Notes: generated from the letters alone by a model not told the origin. Numbered from the stretch's first letter, positions 43,078 to 52,986 are shown. The stretch is DNA of 64,000 nucleotides from Emticicia sp037153985 (GCF_037153985.1 NZ_JBBAYI010000007.1:124001-188000), one strand, 5' to 3'. Numbers and translations are program-made.

Positions 43078-44916
43078 CTAGTTGTTCAATACGGCATTTG
43101 TCGTATAAATGGGCAATTCTATGCTAATAGTAGTACCACAACCTGCTGCTGATTGTATACTTAGTTGGCCGCCAATTTCTTGTATCCGGTTACGCATATT
43201 CCTTATTCCGTAAGATTCGTTCGATTGGGTTTGAGTTTCAGACATACCTATGCCATTATCCTGAATAGCTAGACTTATTTTTCCTTCGGTTTGTTGGCAA
43301 TTAATAGTAAGCTGTGTGGCTTGTGCGTGTTTCAATACATTTTGGATAGCCTCCTGAATAACCCTGAAAAGGTTAATGGCTTGCATTGAGCTAATGGTGG
43401 TGTTGGGGGAGTCTAATGAAAAACGAATGGCTGTGTCAAGCCTGTCATCAATGGCATTTAATACATAATTACGTAAGCGTTTGTCGAAATCATCCAGACT
43501 AATAGCCGACTGGTGCGTTGCCCAGATAGTGTCACGTAGACTCTGTACCGCCATACGTACATTTTCATTGATTTTTTCGAGTTTCTGAGGCTCCAGTTTT
43601 TGTTTATGCGCCAGATAAGTAGCTGTGTCGAGGCTGGTGGCAACAATCGTAAGCTGAGACCCTACACTATCGTGGAGGTCACGGCTGATACGTTCTTTTT
43701 CGTATTGCAGCGTTAATTCATTTTCAAGAGCGCGTCGGGCTTGTTGTTCTTTTTCTTCCCGCAGTGTTTTGTAACGAATACTTAAGCCAAACATCAACAC
43801 AACAATGTCAAACACCACACAAGCTACCTGTACTTTCTGGTCGAGCAGCCAGCTATGTTCAATAAATTCAAACGTACGGAAGTAGGATAAAACACCAAAA
43901 GCAAAGAAAGGTGTAATACCAATGAGGTAATTTTTGGCTAGCAAGGTGTTAATCTTTCGGACATAGCTATACACAACAAAATAAAAACTAAACACGATGG
44001 TAAGTAAAAAACAACATATCATAACAACCAGCAAGGCGTAGGGCTGGCTACCAGTGGTTTCCTGAAAATAGGTAAGGGCTGCTCTTTGCGGAATCAGTAG
44101 AAGTAATAAGCCAAGTGTTATTCGCCAGATGATGCGATTGGTTCGGCTGAATGTATGCCCACCCATGACATAATTTTTAATAAAAAGTACCAGAAACACT
44201 AGCGAGAACCAAAGCATCCAGTTGCGGAGTTCAGCACCTGAAATAAATCCGATACCCTGCTGATAAAAAGGCAGGAAAAAACCCGCCCCTGTAAGTGTAT
44301 AACCCAGCCCGAACAGGATGTATAGTGCATAATACAGATAAACCCTGTCTTTGTTTGTAAAGAAGATAACTATCGAAAACAAAAAAACAATGCCCACAAT
44401 GCCTGTAAAGAAACTATAATAGCTGGTGTCAAAAATATTATACGCAAAAAAATCGGCTTCGTTTCTTACGCTCACCTCACCTTTTATGAGCATCCTTTTT
44501 TTGTAAAATCGGGCATAAACGGTGGTATCGGTATATGGCTTTAGTAGAACAGGCAGGATGAAATTCCGGTGCGGATACAGCCTTTCAGTAAAAGGTGTCT
44601 GCCAGTTAAGGGCTTTTATAAGTGTTAAATCCTGCTTGTAGAAAAACACAGAGTCGAACCACACAAAGCCAATTTCTATATAGTATTTTTTGTAGGTATT
44701 ACTATGGTTGCTGATAGATACCCTCAGCCAATGATTAGCACTGTCTTGTCCGAAATTAATAAGATTATCGGGTAATGACCCGAACGCCTGCTTTGCAATG
44801 GCTTGGCCCGATAACGCTTTGCTTTCATCTCTGAAATAATCAATACGATGCTGAGCTAAAGCACTACACGAAAAAAACACACTATATATAAACAAATAAA
44901 GTAAGGGTAGCTTCAT
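43078..44916 (-). CDS. 7TMR-DISM sensor histidine kinase
   Basis: A 612 aa sensor kinase. It has a signal peptide, then a periplasmic 7TMR-DISMED2 jelly-roll (about 25-150; WLRVSISNHSNTYKKYYIEIG), seven membrane helices (about 165-385), a HisKA_3 dimerisation helix with the phospho-His in ERISRDLHDSVGSQL near 415, and an HATPase_c domain ending around 600. The jelly-roll suggests a carbohydrate or other small periplasmic ligand. It pairs with the NarL-type regulator downstream. Confidence 0.92.
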   Translation of the reverse strand: MKLPLLYLFIYSVFFSCSALAQHRIDYFRDESKALSGQAIAKQAFGSLPDNLINFGQDSANHWLRVSISNHSNTYKKYYIEIGFVWFDSVFFYKQDLTLIKALNWQTPFTERLYPHRNFILPVLLKPYTDTTVYARFYKKRMLIKGEVSVRNEADFFAYNIFDTSYYSFFTGIVGIVFLFSIVIFFTNKDRVYLYYALYILFGLGYTLTGAGFFLPFYQQGIGFISGAELRNWMLWFSLVFLVLFIKNYVMGGHTFSRTNRIIWRITLGLLLLLIPQRAALTYFQETTGSQPYALLVVMICCFLLTIVFSFYFVVYSYVRKINTLLAKNYLIGITPFFAFGVLSYFRTFEFIEHSWLLDQKVQVACVVFDIVVLMFGLSIRYKTLREEKEQQARRALENELTLQYEKERISRDLHDSVGSQLTIVATSLDTATYLAHKQKLEPQKLEKINENVRMAVQSLRDTIWATHQSAISLDDFDKRLRNYVLNAIDDRLDTAIRFSLDSPNTTISSMQAINLFRVIQEAIQNVLKHAQATQLTINCQQTEGKISLAIQDNGIGMSETQTQSNESYGIRNMRNRIQEIGGQLSIQSAAGCGTTISIELPIYTTNAVLNN

Positions 44917-45192
44917 TTATGGCTATTTATAGATTAAAAATAGGGCAATTGCCTTATTGAACGGGGTAGTATTTCTTTAGAATTTTGTCCCATTCAATTT
45001 TGAAGTTTTCTGAAAGGCTGGCATAGCTCAGAATTCAGCGGAAATTAATACATCTGGGTGAATTTTCTGAAAAAAAACTAAAAAATTGATACCATAACCC
45101 TAGTACTCCCCAACTAAACAATAAAATACCCGTAAAGTAAATAGCTTATTTATCAATATTACCCTTAAAATTTCATTCATTAAACAGTCTTC

Positions 45193-46032
45193 ATGACCAT
45201 GAAAAAACTCATCTACGCTTTTATTATTTTATTCGCCATTGCTTGTAAGCCCGAAACAGCCACCCCCGAAGACCCCGTAAGTAAAGATTGTATGATTCAA
45301 AGGCTTGCTTATGACGACGGCAGCACTTATGACTACAAGTTTAGTGCAAATAATCAACTGACCGAAATAAAATATATGTGGAAAGACGACAACGGCCAGC
45401 CACAAAATATAACAATGAAGTTTGACTACAATACCGCAGGTAATTTGCTGAAAGTTACCAATACAGAAGGCTACATTGATAATTATTTGTATGATAGTAA
45501 CGGGTTATTAACCCGAATTGACTTTAAAGACCCAGACGGAAAAATGTATGAACAATTTACTGTTAAAATGGATGCTCAAAAACGTATTACAAGTTATACT
45601 ACTCTTCAGGATGGTTTAAATGTAAATTACGAATATAATGGGCCAAATGGGGCATTTTCAAGGTCTGTTGTGCGCAGCGGGAACACTATTCTTGATGAGT
45701 TCATGATAAAAAGCTATGAAACAGATAAAAGCAAAAAAAGCTATGATATGGTAATTAAGGGGCATCCGTTTGACCCCAAGTTATTTACTAGTGATTTGAT
45801 ATATTCAGTTCCGCTTAACCTCAGCCCTTCTGGTGCAATAATTACGTCTGGCCAAGCCTATACGCAATATGACGAAAACTGGGATAAACTTACATCTAAG
45901 TCTCGTCTTTACTGGGATGTAAATATAAAACATACCTATAACTCAAATGGCTTCATTACTAAAAGAGAATCTGAAGAAAAAATCTCTGGTCAGAAATTCG
46001 TAGACCTCTTTACTTATACTAATTGCAATTAA
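45193..46032 (+). CDS. lipoprotein with YD/RHS-like repeats
   Basis: A 279 aa predicted lipoprotein. The signal peptide ends in the lipobox FAIAC, with Cys at about residue 18. Beta-hairpin repeats follow, resembling YD repeats: YDDGSTYDYKFSANNQLTEIKY, FDYNTAGNLLKVTNTEG, YLYDSNGLLTRIDF. It is probably surface- or periplasm-anchored; the function is unknown. Either the ATG at 45193 or the one at 45199 could start translation. Confidence 0.75.
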   Translation: MTMKKLIYAFIILFAIACKPETATPEDPVSKDCMIQRLAYDDGSTYDYKFSANNQLTEIKYMWKDDNGQPQNITMKFDYNTAGNLLKVTNTEGYIDNYLYDSNGLLTRIDFKDPDGKMYEQFTVKMDAQKRITSYTTLQDGLNVNYEYNGPNGAFSRSVVRSGNTILDEFMIKSYETDKSKKSYDMVIKGHPFDPKLFTSDLIYSVPLNLSPSGAIITSGQAYTQYDENWDKLTSKSRLYWDVNIKHTYNSNGFITKRESEEKISGQKFVDLFTYTNCN

Positions 46033-46050
46033 TTTTAAACAGACTCACGC

Positions 46051-46197
46051 ATGAAAAAGATACTTACCATAATTGTTTTATTAAGCTGTGCCATTGCTAC
46101 GCTAGCAACACCAGACCCCAAAAAGAAAAACTTGAAAAAAGTTAGGGTTGATGGCAAAACCATTTCAGTGCCGACGCCACCTAAAAAGAGAATATAA
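46051..46197 (+). CDS. small secreted basic peptide (48 aa)
   Basis: Translated directly: MKKILTIIVLLSCAIATLAT then a lysine-rich mature part (PDPKKKNLKKVRVDGK and PTPPKKRI). It has a clear signal peptide and leaves a mature peptide of about 28 residues, one third Lys/Arg. It follows the lipoprotein gene by 18 bp and is closed by a terminator. No family is recognised. Confidence 0.55.
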   Translation: MKKILTIIVLLSCAIATLATPDPKKKNLKKVRVDGKTISVPTPPKKRI

Positions 46198-46237
46198 TGC
46201 TCGCCGATACACTCAAAACATAGTTTGCAATAAACAG

Positions 46238-46263
46238 AAGCCCGTTTAACCACGGGCTTTGTT
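46238..46263 (+). terminator. terminator after small secreted peptide
   Basis: A perfect 8-bp stem (AAGCCCGT with ACGGGCTT) around TTAACC, followed by TGTTGT. Confidence 0.7.
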
Positions 46264-46737
46264 GTGGGTAATGTGCCAATCATGTCAATGAATGAAGGGC
46301 AGAAGTGCCAGAGTTTTGTGTAAAATCTACATAACTAAGGCACTACATGAACAAACTGTAATGCTTTTTCATAAATGTATTATTTGTAAATAAGTAAGTT
46401 TCAAAACTAGTATAAGTATCTACGAGATAGTGTTAAGATTTTCCTAATGATTTGTGAATGTTTGTTAACGCCAGAAAACCCAACAGAAAAACCGGAAATA
46501 TGAGTAGGTGGCTCAAGAAATGGTACGTTTATATACCCCAAAACTGACAGATAATCATCTCAGATTTGCCTCTGCTGAAACAACTTTTAGGTGTATTGTG
46601 TATTATACCGCAAAACAGCATTTTTATAAAACTTTCTGTTGGGTTAACAGCAAGTTTCTTTTATAACAAAACGGGGGCCGATGATTTTCCTAACCAATTG
46701 ATAACGAGAAAAATAATTGAAAAATATTTTAGTATTA

Positions 46738-46769
46738 TTTTGCAGGCAAAAAAAAGAATTGTATCTTTG
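46738..46769 (+). promoter_or_regulatory. ribosomal protein operon promoter
   Basis: TTTTG at 46738-46742, a 19-nt spacer and TATCTTTG at 46762-46769. This is an ideal Bacteroidota promoter (TTTG, 19 nt, TAnnTTTG). Transcription should start near 46776, about 405 nt before rplC. Confidence 0.85.
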
Positions 46770-47182
46770 CACCTCAATTAAAAAACGGAGCACTTCTCAT
46801 TTGGTTAAATGAAGTCTCGAATCATTCGGGAAACCAATTTAACTTTGACTGTAACCACACTTGCGAACTAGTTTCGTAAAATAATTCAGAAACAGTCTCC
46901 GAAAGCTATAAATTTTACAGGAATCACTGCAAGGCAACAAGGAATCATCCTGCACCTTTTAGTTTTGCGACCTTACCCACGTGGCTCTGGCCAGAGGGTT
47001 TGCAGTGTAATGAACAAGTTGGCAGTAGCCAACCTCTGGAAATAGTAAATAATTTTTTGACCGAAGTTTGTAATAGTGCATTTTTTTTGGGAATTTTGCA
47101 CCCCCGTTCGGACGCCGAATGACAATTTGGCAGAAGAAGATTCAAAATTAGGTTATAATAGCAAAATAAAGCGTAAAATACC

Positions 47183-47803
47183 ATGTCTGGAATTATCGGA
47201 AAGAAAGTTGGAATGACAACTATCTTCAACGCAGAAGGTCAAGCAGTACCATGTACTTTAATCGAAGCAGGCCCATGTGTTGTAACTCAGGTTCGTACTG
47301 AAGAAAAAGATGGCTACAAAGCTATTCAATTAGGTTACGGCGAGAAAAAAGAAAAAAACACTAGCCGCCCGTTAGTAGGTCATTTCAAAAAAGCTGGCAC
47401 AACGCCTAAACGCAAATTAGTAGAGTTCAAAGAATTTGAAAAAGAATACAGCCTTGGCGATACCATCCGTATTGAAGATGTATTTGCAGTAGGTGATTTC
47501 CTAGATGCAAGTGGCAACTCAAAAGGTCGTGGTTTTCAAGGGGTAGTAAAACGTCACGGATTTGGTGGTGTTGGTGGTCAAACCCACGGTCAGCACAACC
47601 GCGGTCGTCACCCTGGTTCAATCGGTGCTTGTTCATTCCCATCAAGAGTATTCAAAGGTCTTCGTATGGCTGGCCGCATGGGTAACACCCGTACAACCGT
47701 ACAAAACCTTAAAGTTTTAAAAGTATTGGCCGACCAGAACTTAATCGTTATTAGTGGTTCAGTACCGGGTGCGAAAAACACTTTTATTACTTTACATAAA
47801 TAA
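47183..47803 (+). CDS. rplC: 50S ribosomal protein L3 (uL3)
   Basis: A 206 aa L3 of normal size. It starts MSGIIGKKVGMTTIF and has the conserved loop GVVKRHGFGGVGGQTHGQHNRGRHPGSIGA near residues 113-145, which reaches toward the peptidyl transferase centre. It is the first gene of the ribosomal supercluster here; rpsJ, usually just upstream, is absent from the window. Confidence 0.98.
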   Translation: MSGIIGKKVGMTTIFNAEGQAVPCTLIEAGPCVVTQVRTEEKDGYKAIQLGYGEKKEKNTSRPLVGHFKKAGTTPKRKLVEFKEFEKEYSLGDTIRIEDVFAVGDFLDASGNSKGRGFQGVVKRHGFGGVGGQTHGQHNRGRHPGSIGACSFPSRVFKGLRMAGRMGNTRTTVQNLKVLKVLADQNLIVISGSVPGAKNTFITLHK

Positions 47804-47903
47804 GAAATGATTGAGTGAGACTCATCATAGTAGAGTAGCTCAATCAATATTTATTAATCAGATAGGTCGATACCGAACGACATCGAAAAAAACGGTAGCA
47901 AAA

Positions 47904-48530
47904 ATGGAATTATCAGTATTAAGCAAAGACGGAAAAGACTTAGGTCGTAAGGCAGTATTGTCAGACGATATTTTCGGAATTGAGCCAAACACACACGTGG
48001 TTTACTTAGATGTAAAACACTATTTGGCTAATCAGCGTCAAGGCACGCACAAAGCAAAACAAAGAGCAGAAATTGCACGTTCAACCAAGAAAATTGTTCG
48101 TCAAAAAGGTTCAGGCGGTGCACGTCACGGTTCAACCAAAGCTCCAACCTTCGTAGGTGGTGGTCGTGTATTCGGGCCAGTTCCACGTGATTACGATTTC
48201 AAATTGAACAAAAAAGTTAAAGTATTGGCTCGTAAATCAGTTCTTTCAGCCAGAGCCAAAGAGAATAACATCTCAGTTATTGAAGACTTTACTTTTGACT
48301 CTCCAAAGACAAAATCTTATTTAACATTTTTGGGTGCATTGTCATTAACAGGAAGCAAGACACTTTTCATTTTGCCTGCTTACGATAGCAATGTGTATTT
48401 ATCAGCTCGTAACATTCCTAAAACTAAAGTTTTGAGTGCTGACGAAGTAAGTACTTATGACTTAATCAATGCTGATAAGTTAATCATTAGCGAAGGTGCT
48501 TTGTCAAAAATTGAATCAATATTGAATTAA
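47904..48530 (+). CDS. rplD: 50S ribosomal protein L4 (uL4)
   Basis: A 208 aa L4, starting MELSVLSKDGKDLGRKAVL. The in-frame extension back to 47811 is not homologous to L4. The conserved tunnel-loop region KGSGGARHGSTKAPTFVGGGRVFGP lies at about 72-97. In E. coli L4 represses its own operon; whether that holds here is unknown. Confidence 0.97.
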   Translation: MELSVLSKDGKDLGRKAVLSDDIFGIEPNTHVVYLDVKHYLANQRQGTHKAKQRAEIARSTKKIVRQKGSGGARHGSTKAPTFVGGGRVFGPVPRDYDFKLNKKVKVLARKSVLSARAKENNISVIEDFTFDSPKTKSYLTFLGALSLTGSKTLFILPAYDSNVYLSARNIPKTKVLSADEVSTYDLINADKLIISEGALSKIESILN

Positions 48531-48563
48531 AAGCTGCAATAGCTTTGCTAATAAAATAAAAAA

Positions 48564-48851
48564 ATGAGCGTACTTAAAAGACCAATCATCACCGAAAAAA
48601 CACAAAAAAGCACTGCTAAAGGCAAGTTTGTGTTTGAAGTGGCAATGGATGCGAATAAAATCGAAATCGCAAAGGCTGTCGAAAAGATGTACGGTGTATC
48701 AGTTACTGACGTAAACACCATTCGTCAAATCGGTAAAAAGAAATCAAGAATGACTCGTAGCAGAGCATCTTCAGGTGTTACATCTACTTTCAAAAAAGCA
48801 ATTGTAACGCTTAAAGAAGGAGAAATGATTGATTTCTACGAAAATTTATAA
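48564..48851 (+). CDS. rplW: 50S ribosomal protein L23 (uL23)
   Basis: A 95 aa L23. It has RPIITEKTQKSTAKGKFVFEV and VNTIRQIGKKKSRM, the rRNA-binding hairpin. It forms the exit-tunnel docking site for trigger factor and SRP. It is 33 bp after rplD. Confidence 0.97.
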   Translation: MSVLKRPIITEKTQKSTAKGKFVFEVAMDANKIEIAKAVEKMYGVSVTDVNTIRQIGKKKSRMTRSRASSGVTSTFKKAIVTLKEGEMIDFYENL

Positions 48852-48927
48852 GAACCGATTCGCTGAGAGTCGTTCCATCATTAAATTTCAGGTATAGCCT
48901 TCAAAGGCTGCAAAAGATTAAGTAAAA

Positions 48928-49752
<825 letters not shown>

Positions 49753-49780
49753 TCAAAATAAAGAATATAGATAAGTATTT

Positions 49781-50059
49781 ATGGCACGCTCATTAAAAAA
49801 AGGACCATATATTGATTACCGCCTCGACAAAAAAGTTGTTGACATGAACAACTCAGGCAAAAAGTCAGTCATCAAAACATGGTCGCGTCGCTCAATGATT
49901 TCTCCTGATTTCATTGGACATACTTTCGCAGTACATAACGGAAATAAATTTATTCCGGTATATGTAACTGATAACATGGTAGGACACAAATTGGGTGAGT
50001 TCTCCCCAACCCGTAACTTCCGTGGACACATCGCAAAGAAAGATAAAGGAAAAAGATAA
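49781..50059 (+). CDS. rpsS: 30S ribosomal protein S19 (uS19)
   Basis: A 92 aa S19. ARSLKKGPYIDYRL at the start and HKLGEFSPTRNFRGH near 70 are diagnostic. It binds the head of the 30S subunit with S13. Confidence 0.98.
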   Translation: MARSLKKGPYIDYRLDKKVVDMNNSGKKSVIKTWSRRSMISPDFIGHTFAVHNGNKFIPVYVTDNMVGHKLGEFSPTRNFRGHIAKKDKGKR

Positions 50060-50079
50060 TAATTGTACATTTGTAAAAA

Positions 50080-50424
50080 ATGGAAGCAGTAGCAAAATTA
50101 AGTGATTATCCTACCTCGCCACGTAAGGCAAGACTGGTAGCAGACCTGATCAGAGGTAAAAAGGTAAGCCAAGCGCTAGGTATATTGAGCTTTCAGCCTC
50201 AACATGCTTCACCTGTTATCAAGAAGGTCTTGTTATCAGCAGTAGCTAACTGGCAACAAAAAAACGAAGACCAGAAAATTGAAGACGCAGAATTAGTTGT
50301 GAAATCAATTTTTGTAGATGGTGGACGTATGATTAAACGTTTAAGACCTGCGCCACAAGGCCGTGCGTACAGAGTCCGTAAACGTTCACATCACCTTACT
50401 ATTGTAGTTGATAGTGCAGTTTAA
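50080..50424 (+). CDS. rplV: 50S ribosomal protein L22 (uL22)
   Basis: A 114 aa L22. It has SPRKARLVADLIRGKKVSQAL near 14-34 and the tunnel hairpin RLRPAPQGRAYRVRKRSHHLTIVV near the C-terminus. It is 20 bp after rpsS. Confidence 0.98.
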   Translation: MEAVAKLSDYPTSPRKARLVADLIRGKKVSQALGILSFQPQHASPVIKKVLLSAVANWQQKNEDQKIEDAELVVKSIFVDGGRMIKRLRPAPQGRAYRVRKRSHHLTIVVDSAV

Positions 50425-50508
50425 TTATTAATAAGCGAACGATATACTACTCGTATCGCATCACTTACTACGACGATGAAGTCGTAAAACCTAAGAAAAT
50501 AATAAGTA

Positions 50509-51366
50509 ATGGGACAAAAAGTAAATCCTGTCAGTCTTAGACTTGGTTATATCAGAGGTTGGGAATCTAACTGGTATGGTGGCAAAACATTTGCCGAAAA
50601 ACTTGTCGAAGACCAAGAAATTCGTAAGTACGTGGCAGCACGTATTCCAAAAGGCGCGATTTCGAAAGTAGTTATCGAGCGTACCTTAAAGCGTATCACG
50701 CTTACCATCCATACAGCACGCCCAGGTGTTGTAATCGGAAAAGGTGGTAATGAAGTAGATAAGATTAAAGAAGAGTTGAAAAAACTGACCGGCAAAGACG
50801 TTCAGATCAACATCTACGAAATCAAACGCCCTGAGTTGGATGCTAAATTGATTGGTGAATCAATCGCTCAACAACTTGAAGCCCGTATCTCTTACCGCCG
50901 TGCCATGAAACAAGCAATTCAAGCCGCTGTTCGTGTTGGTGCGCAAGGTATCAAAGTGAAATTGGGTGGTCGTTTGGCAGGTGCCGAAATGGCCCGTAAC
51001 GAGATGTACAAAGAAGGACGTATCCCGCTTCATACACTTCGTGCTGATATTGATTATGCAGTATCAGAAGCCCTTACAGTATACGGTAAAATCGGTATTA
51101 AAGTATGGGTGTTCAAAGGCGAAGTATTTGGTAAACGTGATTTGACTCCAGCAGGTGGTGCTCAATCTCCGGCTAATGAAAGAGGTGGCGAAGGTGGTGC
51201 ATCAGCATCTGATAGACGTGGCGGACGCGATGACCGTAGAGGTGGCGGACGTGATGATAGAAGAGGTGGTGGTAGAGGCGATGACAACAGAGGCGGCGAC
51301 AGAGACCGTAACCGTAACAACCGTGGCGGAAATCGCAACAATAATAAAGGTAATAATAAGAGATAA
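50509..51366 (+). CDS. rpsC: 30S ribosomal protein S3 (uS3) with RGG-rich tail
   Basis: A 285 aa S3, about 50 residues longer than the E. coli protein (233). The canonical part includes the KH domain with VIGKGGNEVDKIKEEL near 75-90 and the C-terminal S3 domain ending GEVFGKRDL near 212. The extra tail (about 215-285) is low complexity and dominated by Gly, Arg and Asp, with repeated DRRGGGRDD units, and ends in Asn-rich NNRGGNRNNNKGNNKR. Such RGG tails bind RNA in other proteins; the role here is unknown. Confidence 0.96.
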   Translation: MGQKVNPVSLRLGYIRGWESNWYGGKTFAEKLVEDQEIRKYVAARIPKGAISKVVIERTLKRITLTIHTARPGVVIGKGGNEVDKIKEELKKLTGKDVQINIYEIKRPELDAKLIGESIAQQLEARISYRRAMKQAIQAAVRVGAQGIKVKLGGRLAGAEMARNEMYKEGRIPLHTLRADIDYAVSEALTVYGKIGIKVWVFKGEVFGKRDLTPAGGAQSPANERGGEGGASASDRRGGRDDRRGGGRDDRRGGGRGDDNRGGDRDRNRNNRGGNRNNNKGNNKR

Positions 51367-51370
51367 ATTT

Positions 51371-51426
51371 TTTAAGTTTCAGGTAGCCAGATTTCAACTA
51401 CCGAAATTTTACTCCTGAAACTTAAA
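51371..51426. repeat. 13-bp inverted repeat between rpsC and rplP
   Basis: TTTAAGTTTCAGG (51371-51383) and CCTGAAACTTAAA (51414-51426) are perfect complements, with an inner GTAG/CTAC pair inside the 30-nt loop. It is just after rpsC and may be an RNA processing or stability hairpin. Confidence 0.7.
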
Positions 51427-51477
51427 ATATTTGAAACTTGAAACGAAGCACAGCAGTGCTGAAAATATAATAGCGTC

Positions 51478-51906
51478 ATGTTACAACCAAGAAGAACCAA
51501 ATTCCGTAAACAGCAAAAAGGCAGGATTAAAGGCCTTGCTACTCGTGGACACGAGATTGCTTTCGGAACATTCGCTATCAAATCTTTAGAGCCGGGTCGA
51601 ATCACTGCTCGTCAGATTGAGGCAGCTCGTATCGGGGTTACCCGTGCAATGAAACGTGAAGGTCAGGTCTGGATTCGTATTTTCCCTGATAAACCTATCA
51701 CTAAAAAGCCACTCGAAGTACGTATGGGTAAAGGTAAAGGTGCCCCAGAGTATTGGGTAGCTAGCGTAAAACCAGGTACTATTCTTTTCGAAGCAACAGG
51801 TGTACCTTTAGAAGTTGCTACTGAGGCTCTTCGTTTGGCAGCTCAGAAATTGCCAGTACAAACAAAATTTGTTGTACGCAGAGATTATCAGGAAAACGCA
51901 GAATAA
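51478..51906 (+). CDS. rplP: 50S ribosomal protein L16 (uL16)
   Basis: A 142 aa L16. MLQPRRTKFRKQQKGR opens the protein; MGKGKGAPEYWVA near 82 is the loop close to the A-site tRNA. It carries the Arg within the RMGKG segment known as a hydroxylation site in other bacteria. Confidence 0.98.
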   Translation: MLQPRRTKFRKQQKGRIKGLATRGHEIAFGTFAIKSLEPGRITARQIEAARIGVTRAMKREGQVWIRIFPDKPITKKPLEVRMGKGKGAPEYWVASVKPGTILFEATGVPLEVATEALRLAAQKLPVQTKFVVRRDYQENAE

Positions 51907-51982
51907 TCTGAAGGGTAAAACCTTAGGATAGTAACCTGAATGAGACCTTTATTTTTTACTCATTCATTCATTCAATAATAAA

Positions 51983-52165
51983 ATGAAAAAGTCAGAAATC
52001 CAAGCATTGTCAGTTGAGCAGTTGAAGCAAAACATCGCTGTCGAAAAAGACAGAATCAACAAATTGAAGTTTGCTCATGCTATCACGCCTATCGAGAATC
52101 CGATGCGTATTCGTCAATCTCGTAGATTGATTGCTCAAATGTTGACAGAATTGAATGCCCGTTAA
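51983..52165 (+). CDS. rpmC: 50S ribosomal protein L29 (uL29)
   Basis: A 60 aa two-helix L29: KKSEIQALSVEQLKQNIAVEK and NPMRIRQSRRLIAQMLTEL. It lies at the tunnel exit next to L23. Confidence 0.96.
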   Translation: MKKSEIQALSVEQLKQNIAVEKDRINKLKFAHAITPIENPMRIRQSRRLIAQMLTELNAR

Positions 52166-52205
52166 TAATTAAATACCCTGAACATCAGGAATTAAGTAAA
52201 GAACA

Positions 52206-52460
52206 ATGGAAAGAAATCTTAGAAAAGAGCGTATCGGAACGGTTGTTAGCAACAAGATGGATAAATCTGGCGTTGTAGCGGTAGTTCGTAAATTGAAACA
52301 TCCGAAATACGGAAAGTTCATGCTCAAAACCAAGAAATTCATGTTCCATGACGAGAACAATGAAGCTGGTATCGGTGATACCGTTAAGATTCAGGAAACT
52401 CGCCCATTGAGCAAGAATAAGAATTGGAGACTAGTAGAAATCGTAGAAAAAGCGAAGTAA
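52206..52460 (+). CDS. rpsQ: 30S ribosomal protein S17 (uS17)
   Basis: An 84 aa S17 OB-fold protein. It has RKERIGTVVSNKMDKSGVV, the HPKYGKFMLKTKKFMFHDE loop and IQETRPLSKNKNWRLVEIVEKAK. Confidence 0.97.
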   Translation: MERNLRKERIGTVVSNKMDKSGVVAVVRKLKHPKYGKFMLKTKKFMFHDENNEAGIGDTVKIQETRPLSKNKNWRLVEIVEKAK

Positions 52461-52512
52461 TTTAAAGCTAATAGCTGTTAGCCTGATAGCTAATAGCCAA
52501 CAAATTAAGACA

Positions 52513-52881
52513 ATGTTACAGCAAGAATCAAGAGCAGGTGTTGCCGATAATAGTGGAGCAAAAGAAGTGCTTGTGATCCGTGTATTAGGCGGAACAGGCA
52601 AACGTTATGCTTCTATTGGTGACAAAGTTGTCGTATCAGTAAAATCGGCCTTATCTTCTTCAAACATGAAGAAAGGTACAGTATCGAAAGCTGTCGTAGT
52701 AAGAACCACCAAAGAGGTTCGTCGCAAAGATGGTTCATACATACGTTTTGAAGACAACGCAGTAGTATTATTAAACAACCAAGACGAGCCACGCGGTACT
52801 CGTATTTTCGGACCTGTTGCACGTGAATTACGTGAGAAACAATTCATGAAAATCGTTTCTTTGGCTCCTGAAGTTCTTTAA
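52513..52881 (+). CDS. rplN: 50S ribosomal protein L14 (uL14)
   Basis: A 122 aa L14, starting MLQQESRAGVADNSGAKEV, with GTRIFGPVARELREKQFMKIVSLAPEVL at the C-terminus. It forms bridge B8 with 16S rRNA. Confidence 0.98.
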   Translation: MLQQESRAGVADNSGAKEVLVIRVLGGTGKRYASIGDKVVVSVKSALSSSNMKKGTVSKAVVVRTTKEVRRKDGSYIRFEDNAVVLLNNQDEPRGTRIFGPVARELREKQFMKIVSLAPEVL

Positions 52882-52917
52882 TTTGAAAGCGGTACGTTAG
52901 GCAGAAACCTAGCCCGC

Positions 52918-52954
52918 CATTGAAACAAAGATGCACCAGCAACTTTGTTCAATG
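52918..52954. repeat. 12-bp hairpin upstream of rplX
   Basis: CATTGAAACAAAG pairs with CTTTGTTCAATG with one bulged A, loop ATGCACCAGCAA. It is an untranslated spacer hairpin in the operon mRNA. Confidence 0.55.
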
Positions 52955-52986
52955 CTCAACTATTCAAATTTTCAAATTTAAAAGTA

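Larger units (their letters stand above)
46198..47182. other. long non-coding region with terminator, promoter and ribosomal leader
   Basis: 985 bp before rplC. It contains a terminator (46238-46263), a plain AT-rich stretch, a near-perfect promoter (46738-46769) and then a transcribed leader of about 405 nt. The leader has overlapping complementary words: TTGGTTAAAT at 46801-46810 can pair through TTGGTT with AACCAA (46832-46837) or through GTTAAAT with ATTTAAC (46837-46843). It also has a GTTCGGACGCCGAAT segment near 47104. I find no gene and no rpsJ here. Confidence 0.6.

Noticed and set aside
46566..46781. 71-codon frame before the ribosomal operon
   Set aside because: It overlaps the near-perfect promoter, has no domain or conserved pattern, and its composition matches non-coding DNA.
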